64,000 nt of DNA from Mytilus californianus. Taxonomy: Eukaryota; Mollusca; Bivalvia; Mytilida; Mytilidae. The notes under the pieces were generated by a model. It worked only from the letters and a program-made list of their open reading frames with translations. It was not told the DNA's origin and ran no database searches. The stretch covers positions 111,491,588 to 111,555,587 of the forward strand of contig NW_026262734.1 of the NCBI RefSeq assembly GCF_021869535.1, in the 5' to 3' direction. The number at the start of each line of letters is the position of its first letter. Position 1 is the first letter of the stretch. The translations under genes and the position numbers were made by a program. Positions 58,201 to 64,000 of this stretch are shown one piece after another.

Positions 58201-58638
58201 GGATTGCACGATTCTTTCAAGAAATGTAGTAGTAAATAGTAAAGAAAGAAAAAAGAAACACAAAGTTCGTTTTAATTTCTGCCATTATTTTTTTACAGTT
58301 ACTGGGATATCATCTGTGATGAACTGACCAACAGATACCTTAAGGGATCTAGGATACATATAACCATATATCACCCATATCAGGTTCAAGTTTAGTCAAC
58401 ATGAAACACAAAAAAACATGTTTATCATGACTTTAAAAAAAATGTCTTGGTTTAATTCTTATTGTCCTTGTGGAAGGAACTTTTTGCAATACAGAAAAAA
58501 ATGAATAGATAAAATTAACGCCAAACTATTTTATACAATTTGTATCAAGATGTAAAATATAATACATACCGGTATCCAATGCATAGATCGTCCGGCTAAG
58601 AAATATCCCTTTACACTTCCTCGGTTCCGACATGATGA
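40012..58638 (-). CDS. Sodium/glucose cotransporter-family (SLC5) gene, 13 exons, 5' end missing
   Basis: Joined exons give 622 residues plus stop. Family hallmarks appear in order: [70 protein letters not shown] then [78 protein letters not shown]; and a final FLWGFYA. By alignment to human SGLT1 the sugar-site residues N78, H83, E102, Y290, W291, K321 and Q457 are present; the position of D454 is His (FHYIQ). The Na+-site serines (SSST) are present. Inferred role: Na+-driven uptake of sugar or a related solute at the plasma membrane, 14 membrane helices expected. About 40-50 N-terminal residues are missing, lying upstream of 58638 or outside the window. All introns have GT-AG ends and phases agree throughout. 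Confidence 0.95.
40441..42816. mobile_element. Non-autonomous satellite-bearing element in the last SLC5 intron
   Basis: The left end has a hairpin (aggctctcaagagcct) followed by 'gtgtcgctcacct'. The right end has 'gacggacgccaagtgatgag' and a GGCCC/GGGCC hairpin, then 'aggtgagctaaaaag', so CTCACCT and AGGTGAG are inverted at the two ends. Between them lie 13 tandem units of about 166 bp. This organisation is that of the CvA/pearl-type and Helitron-associated elements described in bivalves; the assignment is from memory. The short frames in each unit are repeats and not genes. Confidence 0.75.
40636..42715. repeat. 166-bp satellite-like tandem array, 13 copies
   Basis: 'ggtcagcacctcataaggaa' or a variant starts at about 40636, 40818, 40985, 41151, 41316, 41485, 41648, 41815, 41981, 42147, 42313, 42479 and 42645. 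The units from 41784 to 42636 are spaced exactly 166 bases and are nearly identical. Outer units are more diverged and vary in length, as expected from homogenisation in the centre. Confidence 0.95.
44020..44125 (-). CDS. SLC5 exon E12
   Basis: 106 bases. Encodes [20 protein letters not shown], then [15 protein letters not shown]. This is the parent, or a close relative of the parent, of the orphan exons at 6500..6613 and 14248..14362. Confidence 0.95.
44872..45141. mobile_element. MITE with TTAA-flanked inverted ends in an SLC5 intron
   Basis: Left end ttaa-AGGTGATACATAACAC. The right end, read on the other strand, is ttaa-AGGTGGTACCAAATAC. A TTAA target duplication with these ends suggests mobilisation by a piggyBac-like transposase. 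It ends 63 bases from exon E11. Confidence 0.6.
45205..45426 (-). CDS. SLC5 exon E11
   Basis: 222 bases. Encodes [20 protein letters not shown], a loop with an acidic run ([10 protein letters not shown]), and a helix ending [12 protein letters not shown]. Phase 0 both sides. Confidence 0.95.
45598..46060. repeat. Diverged direct repeats in an SLC5 intron
   Basis: 'tattccattaaaatttcaat' (45627), 'cattccattgaaatttcaac' (45859) and a third weaker unit near 46010 share the same order of flanking words ('gtattaa..tg..aag'). Confidence 0.5.
46188..46350 (-). CDS. SLC5 exon E10
   Basis: 163 bases. Encodes [18 protein letters not shown], then [19 protein letters not shown] and [17 protein letters not shown]. 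It includes the Gln equivalent to Q457 and a His in place of the Asp454 of SGLT1. Confidence 0.95.
46430..47000. repeat. R2 repeats in opposite orientation
   Basis: 46430..46620 is R2 on the minus strand ('gttgctcagtctttagttt'), and 46805..47000 is R2 on the plus strand ('aaagagaggcagaagatat'). They lie in the intron between exons E9 and E10. Confidence 0.6.
47210..48310. repeat. Cluster of R1, R2 and a 'ttaacgtccagtggcaaat' repeat
   Basis: 47210..47325 is R1 minus (partial). 47450..47510 contains 'gattgattgttggttgctta' and 'acgtccagtggcaaat'. 47690..47985 is diverged R1 plus. 48070..48310 is R2 minus, ending just before exon E9. The reverse-strand R2 frame ([20 protein letters not shown]) is a recurring repeat frame and not a gene. 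Confidence 0.55.
48317..48575 (-). CDS. SLC5 exon E9
   Basis: 259 bases. Encodes a Cys-rich loop ([20 protein letters not shown]), then [20 protein letters not shown] and the Na+-site helix [19 protein letters not shown]. Phase 2 donor GTAAG. Confidence 0.95.
48830..50780. other. Intron between SLC5 exons E8 and E9
   Basis: No gene. A run of 14 G occurs at about 49331, followed by short imperfect repeats of 'aaaaaaaggcaggatga' type to 49490. Nothing else was recognised. Confidence 0.45.
50839..50974 (-). CDS. SLC5 exon E8
   Basis: 136 bases. Encodes [18 protein letters not shown], then [20 protein letters not shown] and ISRILYR. The Lys of GYLK is the K321 equivalent. Acceptor AACAG, donor GTAGG, phase 1. 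Confidence 0.95.
51015..51720 (+). repeat. Two R2 copies
   Basis: 51015..51170 begins 'aaaagagaggcgaaaaatacc', and 51560..51720 is the second half ending 'ccacatgtgacacccgtcgt'. The second abuts a reverse transcriptase relic. Confidence 0.6.
51725..52237 (-). mobile_element. Reverse transcriptase C-terminal relic in an SLC5 intron
   Basis: Minus strand, protein order: [33 protein letters not shown], then [17 protein letters not shown] (52237..51953), then [12 protein letters not shown] and [21 protein letters not shown] (51922..51725). One frame break separates the parts. Confidence 0.75.
52276..52505 (-). CDS. SLC5 exon E7
   Basis: 230 bases. Encodes the extracellular loop ([20 protein letters not shown]...) with the family motif NAMHLIR, and ends in [10 protein letters not shown], which holds the equivalents of Y290 and W291. 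Confidence 0.95.
52530..52600 (-). repeat. R1 terminal fragment next to SLC5 exon E7
   Basis: 'agaagatgtggtataattgc' and 'gagacaactctccacc' mark an R1 end in minus orientation, only 25 bases from the exon's acceptor. Confidence 0.65.
53216..53385. repeat. 39-bp tandem repeat, about four copies
   Basis: The unit is 'cacaacgaagattggcaata' plus 'ccataaacagagacacag'. Because 39 is 13 codons, the minus strand stays open with a 13-residue period ([13 protein letters not shown]...). It lies in the intron between E6 and E7 and is not considered coding. Confidence 0.8.
53664..53744 (-). CDS. SLC5 exon E6
   Basis: 81 bases. Completes Gly and encodes [20 protein letters not shown], then FIMMIL. Acceptor CCCTAG, donor GTAAG, phase 1 both sides. 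Confidence 0.95.
54150..54495 (+). repeat. R1 repeat, best full copy (plus orientation)
   Basis: Contains all R1 blocks from 'ggttagggggagggtttggg' to 'gagttgtctcattggcaatc'. Its inverted counterpart is at 58860..59180. Confidence 0.75.
54651..54759 (-). CDS. SLC5 exon E5
   Basis: Encodes [20 protein letters not shown], then [16 protein letters not shown] and the first base of Gly. Acceptor TTGCAG, donor GTGAG, phase 1. Confidence 0.95.
55315..55419 (-). CDS. SLC5 exon E4, bordered by an acceptor-derived minisatellite
   Basis: Encodes [20 protein letters not shown], then [15 protein letters not shown]. The acceptor ACTAG at 55420..55424 and the first 20 or so exon bases are the source unit of the tandem array at 55398..56700. 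Donor GTGAG. Confidence 0.95.
55398..56700 (-). repeat. 47-bp minisatellite built from the exon E4 splice acceptor, 27 copies
   Basis: Each unit, read on the minus strand, is a T-rich tract, ACAATTAACTAG, then the start of exon E4 (GTGTTTACAATGCCAGAATA). The first unit (55398..55445) is the genuine exon border. Twenty-six more follow upstream in transcript order. A-run length (6 to 10) and three variants of the AG context (cctagt, aactagt, cctagtaaa) distinguish copies. A nine-unit block is itself duplicated: 'gacaaggttagtg' and then 'gcattgcaaacacc' recur 438 bases apart (56061 and 56499). Confidence 0.95.
57056..57115 (-). CDS. SLC5 exon E3
   Basis: Encodes [20 protein letters not shown], one membrane helix. 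60 bases, phase 0 on both sides. Donor GTGAG. Confidence 0.93.
58034..58138 (-). CDS. SLC5 exon E2
   Basis: Encodes [20 protein letters not shown], then [15 protein letters not shown]. Holds the N, H and E equivalents of SGLT1 N78, H83 and E102. Donor GTAAG, acceptor TAG. Confidence 0.95.
58570..58638 (-). CDS. SLC5 first visible exon (E1)
   Basis: Encodes [20 protein letters not shown] then WIP. The acceptor is a T-rich tract ending TTTTCAG, so at least one exon lies upstream. The donor is GTATG. Phase 0 at the 3' end. Confidence 0.9.
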
Positions 58639-58859
58639 CTGAAAATAAAAAAAAAGGCTTCAAAGATAATTTGAAAATCAGTCAAATTTTACTTCCCTCT
58701 ACCCATGGTTTTCCAACCCCCCTGACGCCCGGTTACCTTCCCCCTGACCCCCGCTTCCCGCTTCCCGCCTCTCATTCCCATATTCCCTTACCCCTGTCCG
58801 CCTCCTCACCTATAGTTGCTTACATTCACGCTATTTAGTGTATGATGGATAATTGTCTC

Positions 58860-59180
58860 AATATAAAAAAGAAGATGTGGTATGATTGCCAATGAGACAA
58901 CTCTTCACAAGAGACCAAATATCACAGAAATTAACAACAATAGGTCACCGTACGGCTTTCAACAATGAGCAAAGCACATACCGCATAGTCAGCTATAAAA
59001 GGCCCCGAAATGACAAATGTAAAACAATTCAAACGAGAAAACTAACGGCCTAATTTATGTACAAAAAATGAACGAAAAACAAATATGTAACACATAAACA
59101 AACGACAACCACTGAATTACAGGCTCCTGACTTGGGACAGGCACATACATACAGAATGTGGCGGGGTTTAACATGTTGGC
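58860..59180 (-). repeat. R1 repeat, full copy (minus orientation)
   Basis: Near-complete reverse complement of 54150..54492. It starts with 'aaaaaagaagatgtggtatg' and ends near 'gtggcggggtttaacatgtt'. Confidence 0.75.
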
Positions 59181-61900
59181 GGGATGGCAATCATACTGCA
59201 TTTTCTTTATTTTCATATTCAAGTTGATGTTGATAATATTTTTTTAAACAAATTAAATGTATATCTAAATGCCTTAATGCATGTTATTCCGTTTTAAAAC
59301 TCATAAGTGTAAAAAAAAAATGCTGTAATCTGAATGCGGAAATGTGCTATATTTACAAGTATACCTATTCATAGATAAAATATTTTATGCGTATCAGTAG
59401 CGTAGCTGCAGCGTAGCATTGTATGCATGTGGTCACATATAGTTTTAGCAATTTTGTTTTTTTTTTTACAATAAGAATTTTACAATAATCCTTGTGCTTC
59501 TTGGAGGTTGCCGCCCCATCAACTTTTGCATCAACCCGTTTCATGATGTTAGGGGTGTGTACTCTTACAAAGACGAAATAGTAATGTAAGTCATTCGGAC
59601 TATTTTTAATATCTAAACAATTTTGGTACATTTTATCAAAATGACTAGTACTAAAGGTTATTTCTAGTTAGTTTATTGATGTGGTAACACGGTTTTTCAT
59701 TCAAAAACGTGTGTGTTAACTCGGTCTCTCATTCCGAAAAGCGTGTGCGTAAACTAGGCCTTTCATGTTAAAAATGTGTGTAAATTCGGCCTTTTTACTA
59801 CAAACGTGTGTGTCTTTCGCTTTCAAATTTAACATAAAGTCCCTCCAAATGCATTCATTGGGTTATTGAATCGACCGAGTTTACACATCAATAAACACAT
59901 TTGAAATAAACTCCATATCAATATTCATTTCTATAATAAAGACTGCCCCATCCGCATGATCCGCTAGTATCAAATAGAAAACTATGAAGACTATGTTGAT
60001 CAGTTTGATCTTTATGCACTTTATATTTTGACTCGCTCGCTCGTACAGCCATGTTGCACATTTTTTTTTCATAAAACAGACTAGTTTAAACAACATAATG
60101 ATCTTTTATTAAAGAAATCGTTTGGTCACGTGTTGTTGTACACATTATTTTAAATATTGCTTGTTCTTAATTTTGGTAGATTCTTTATCAATTTATTACA
60201 TACACAATGTATAAAAGCCATTTAAAATGACCTGCAATCTTTATTAAAATGTTGATACAGTTTCAAATAAAAACAGCGATGTTGTAACATCATTAGGTCG
60301 TATTTCTTAATTCTAAATTCCTAAATATGACCCGAAACTGTAATTTTGAAAGATATCGACTACTATTGAGCATTTATTAAAAATATTATAGGGTGGCATT
60401 CTTACATATAACAATATCAAATTTCTATCGCAGATAATGCTATGCACTGCCTTTCAAATGGAAACTCATTCATTTTTGTTAAAATGCAATACATGTATTT
60501 AAAAAAAAAATGTCTTTAACAGCAATGTTGTAAAATAGTTTACATATTGTAAACGAATTAGTCTGGGTCTCAGTCTGACGCTATGAGTGAATAAAAAGTC
60601 ATGGAAATTTTGTCATACCTCTTAAGGTATCCAGAGTACAGCAGTAATAATTCCTCCTTTTTTATTTTGATTTATCAATATATCATTAAATCTGTTATTT
60701 TCTCAACTTGTGTAGGTCATATTTTTTAACTTTGTCATATTTTGCTTTTTTGAAGTTAAGTTTAATCAGTTGATGATGTAAATACTAAATATCATAATTT
60801 AGGTGAAACACGCAAGCGCAATATCCTTCGGTGATAGAAACCTGACATTTTATATTAAAGTTACAAGCTTAAATTGCTTTCAAGTGTATACATAATCGAT
60901 TTTTCGCAGGTGAATTTTATGCTTATTTATGTAAATTTGATATTTAATGTGCATAGATGTTATGGATGAAGATCTAAGTAAATTGTTAACTTCTGACATC
61001 GAATATAACTAAGTAATCAGTGGGTCGTGAAGATAAGTGTTATATAAACTTACATCAATGATTTAATCGGAAAATTATGAAATTAAAGTTGCTAAAAATT
61101 ATGAAATTATTGATAAGTTTCTAAAAATTCAGTTTTTGTTCACTATGCAATAAAGATAAAACATGATAGAAATGTTCACTAAGCAAAGATAGTAGTAGTA
61201 GTAGTATAATAATAATATGCATATTGATAAATATATTTATTTGAACAAGATTTGCTTACTTCCAAATAATTATTTATAAGGTTTTGAAATGGGAGGTTCC
61301 AATTCCCTTAGGTCAAAGTTCATCTAAGAGGAATTTAGCTATATATATATATATGATTTAATCATATAGCTCATAACGTTTCAATGTTTTTACACAATAA
61401 TCAAGGCGACCTCAAGTCAAGTTATTCACAGTAAATTTACTTAGGTGTGTACTAAAACAATGAAGATATTATTATTTTCTTCGTTCAATATAATGGAACA
61501 CAAAATCAATTTCTCTTTTGTGTACTACCTATTGAAAGAGCAACAATAGCTTTTTACTAGCAAATCAGTTCATTGAAATGGCCAACAAAAATAGGTCTGA
61601 AAACCTGCTTTACCAGTTTATTTCTTCATTTACAAAAGCTGACGAATGTTTCATGGTCTGACAAACAAACGCGCACTTAAACGTTATACACAAAATACAC
61701 ACTCAAATAGTTCAGCAATAAAAGTTAGTTGCTCGTGAATTTAAAAAAAAATATGGTTAAAGGTCGAGGAGAGGGCAACTCACATGAACATAAAGAGACT
61801 TTAATTTGTTGTTGATGGCTGATCTCGTCTCGTTTAGATCACATTCACGTTCTTATAAATAATGGGCTATTTATATTCAGAGCTTGACATATTGTTTAGA
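59181..61900. other. Gene-free stretch upstream of the visible SLC5 exons
   Basis: The missing SLC5 5' exon was searched for on the minus strand by eye and not found. A (ta)n microsatellite lies at 61342..61360 inside a dispersed repeat (61270..61400), and a short GTA run at 61190..61205. Confidence 0.4.
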
Positions 61901-61914
61901 CGCATTCCTACTGT

Positions 61915-62175
61915 TAGAACCCGTATGTTGACCTCTAGATAGCATATAACTGTTTGTGTCGTTGGGTTGTTTTCTTTGTTGAACCCGTATGTTGACCTCT
62001 AGATAGCATCTGACTGTTTGTGTCGTTGGGTTGTTTTCTCTGTTGGAACCCGTATGTTGACCTCTAGATAGCATCTGACTGTTTGTGTCGTTGTGTTGTT
62101 ATCTCTGTTGAAACCCGTATGTTGACCTCTAGATACATGTAGCATCTGACTGTTTGTGTCGTTGGATTGTTATTT
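61915..62175. repeat. About 64-bp tandem repeat, four copies
   Basis: 'aacccgtatgttgacctcta' followed by 'gatagcatctgactgtttgtg' and 'tcgttgggttgttttctctg' starts near 61918, 61981, 62046 and 62112. The last copy has an 8-base insertion ('catgtagc' region). A single related copy ('gtcgttgggctgctgtctca') lies at 63441. Confidence 0.85.
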
Positions 62176-62544
62176 CTTTCACAATTACCCTACATCTTCT
62201 CTTATACATATCTACTAACAGATAATTGGACGGCGTTCAACAATAGACGAGCGCTATGTCCAATGACAAGCTCTATGGCCAATAGCAACTCCTATGCTCA
62301 AAAAGACATCTAGAAGTCAACATATGTCTTAAAGAACATAAAATTGTCCATACAATCTGGCAAGCCCTAAATCGTTCTAGGCGAAATGTGAATGAATATT
62401 AAAAGACTACAAAGGATCCCCATAAACACCAAATGTTTTATAGAGCATAACCACATTGATTTTATGGTAGGTATATATTTGTATAAACTGGTTTTTGAAC
62501 AGTGCAAGAAAACGTAACACAAAACACTTCTAATTTAGTGACGT

Positions 62545-62695
62545 CATCAGGTTGACTAGTCTAGCACTACATAGAAAATTAAAGACTATAGAGCAACACG
62601 AATCCCACCAAAAACCGGTGGTGATTTCAGCTGCTTTGGAAAGGTTAGCAGTACTTGCTCTATACATGTGGTACCCGTCGTGTATATTGCAAGGA
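62545..62695 (+). repeat. R2 repeat, second half
   Basis: 'ctacatagaaaattaaagact', 'gagcaacacgaatcccacca' and 'acatgtggtacccgtcgtg' match R2. Confidence 0.6.
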
Positions 62696-63554
62696 CATTG
62701 CCACAGGATAAAACAGAATAAAAAATATAAATTTCTAAGAGTAAAGCTGAGCCAAATGAGGAACCGTCAACAGAGTTATATAGCTAGCAGTTTATAAAAT
62801 TCCTGCAAAGGATATGTGTACATAAATAAACGATTTAGGCTGTGAAACAACTTAATAAAAAGTCATGTAGAAGTCATCCTACGGTCTTGAAGAAAAGACA
62901 ATTATTTCTGCTCTGTCAAGCAATAAATCGACCCTAGTCTAGGCAAAATGTGAATAAATAATACAAGACTACAAAGAATTCGCTATAACACCAAATTCTT
63001 TTGAGTATAATAACACTAAATGGTATAGGTTAATAATTTGTATAAACTGGTTTTTTAACAGTATAAGAAAAAGTTACCCGTGATAACCATGACCTTGACA
63101 GTACTGCACTTAAATAAATCAGTGTGTGAATCAGTTATATTTTAATTTGCGCATTTAAAACATTTATAGTTTGCATGATCAAAAACTTAATGTTATCGAG
63201 AACAAACAACTTGTACTGATATATGATATGCGATATGAATTGTTTATTTGATTACTTGATTACTCTTTATGTCAAAATGCATTTTTATCTTTTTAGAAAT
63301 TTCCCCTATTGTGTAAAATTTAAATGACAAGAATTTATTCGATGTTTACAAGTTCTTTTCAAAAGATTAATCTAATACGCAATGTACATTAACAAGTTTG
63401 CATGTTAATGAATGTAAACAGATTCTTTTAGTGTTTTTTTGTCGTTGGGCTGCTGTCTCATTGACGTATACCCAATCTTTCACTTTATTCGCCGTTCTGC
63501 TGTTCGTGTATGTATTATGTAGATCTTTGCTTTGCTTATTCTAGTACCTATGAA

Positions 63555-63785
63555 CGTTACAGATCTAAAAACAATATCGATAACATGTCTAACCAAATTT
63601 CGATAACAAATATCTATTAAAGATCTATTAGATATAATTGACAAATCTAACCAAATATCAATTACAGATCTAACAAAATATCGATAACAGATCTAGCCAA
63701 ATATCGATAACAGATCTAACTAAAAATCAATTCCAGATCTGATATACAAATATCTATAATTGATCTAACCAAATACAATTTTGTC
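63555..63785. repeat. Short degenerate tandem repeat 'cagatctaaccaaatatcgataa'-type
   Basis: About eight diverged units of some 24-33 bp, each with AGATCT and, in most, ATCGATAA or a derivative. Non-coding. Confidence 0.75.
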
Positions 63786-64000
63786 CTATCAGAATGAAAT
63801 TTCCTATTTCATTGGGAGGGGAATATAATTATATATGTTGACGACAAAACTGAGACTTAATGTGTAAAATTACGTTCAAGCTCACTGATTTTCCCATCAT
63901 ATTCAACAAGTTTTATTTAACAGTTATATTTAACTGAAATATGATAGTGCTACCCATCACTCCGTTAACGCATGATAATAAACAACGTTAGTTAAAGAGT

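Noticed and set aside
59881..60096. Minus frame with a hydrophobic stretch considered as the missing SLC5 N-terminal exon
   Set aside because: Residues do not match the family's first helix, and no donor with the right phase was seen.
61877..62074. 65-residue minus frame with an internal repeat (LSRGQHTGSN)
   Set aside because: Product of the 64-bp tandem array, with no other support.
1..64000. CRISPR arrays or bacterial operons
   Set aside because: Introns, SINE and satellite elements show animal nuclear DNA. The tandem arrays have no unique spacers between repeats.

Overview
The window looks like nuclear DNA of a marine bivalve, most likely a mussel of the Mytilus type. It is AT-rich, has long introns and little coding sequence, and is crowded with dispersed repeats, SINE-like and MITE-like elements, satellite-bearing elements and decayed reverse transcriptase relics. 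The genus is inferred from repeat families and gene content recognised by eye; no search was run.

Two real genes were found. (1) An intact 564-residue protein at 28245..29939 (+) has two B-boxes, a coiled coil and a beta-propeller-like C-terminus, so it is TRIM-like but has no RING. It belongs to a local segmental duplication. Copy A (about 700..6690) carries a nonsense-riddled pseudogene, copy B (about 10140..14430) a frameshifted one, and copy C (about 27460..32440) the intact gene. A possible fourth copy (about 18880..21045) keeps only flanking DNA. All three gene copies retain the same 3' splice site just upstream of the ATG, so they arose by DNA duplication and not by retroposition. (2) On the minus strand, 13 exons spread over 40012..58638 spell 622 residues of a sodium/glucose cotransporter-family protein (SLC5). 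It is complete at the C-terminus and lacks only the N-terminal exon or exons (roughly 40-50 residues). Reading frame and splice phase join across every exon.

Layout: 1-15 kb, copies A and B with a SINE and a retroelement 3' end between them; 15-27 kb, retroelement relics and gene-free DNA; 27.5-32.4 kb, copy C; 33-38 kb, two blocks of tandem elements, one G-rich and one built from modules with terminal hairpins; 39-59 kb, the SLC5 gene, whose introns hold a satellite-carrying element (13 x 166 bp), a TTAA-flanked MITE and a 27-copy minisatellite; 59-64 kb, repeats and two short tandem arrays.

Three observations stand out. The 47-bp minisatellite is an amplification of a real SLC5 splice acceptor with the first bases of its exon, which places 26 decoy acceptors ahead of the true one. 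Copies A and B carry a degenerate orphan copy of SLC5 exon 12, still with its donor site, and also share one nonsense codon. The terminal hairpins of the 34-38 kb modules change sequence while keeping their pairing.
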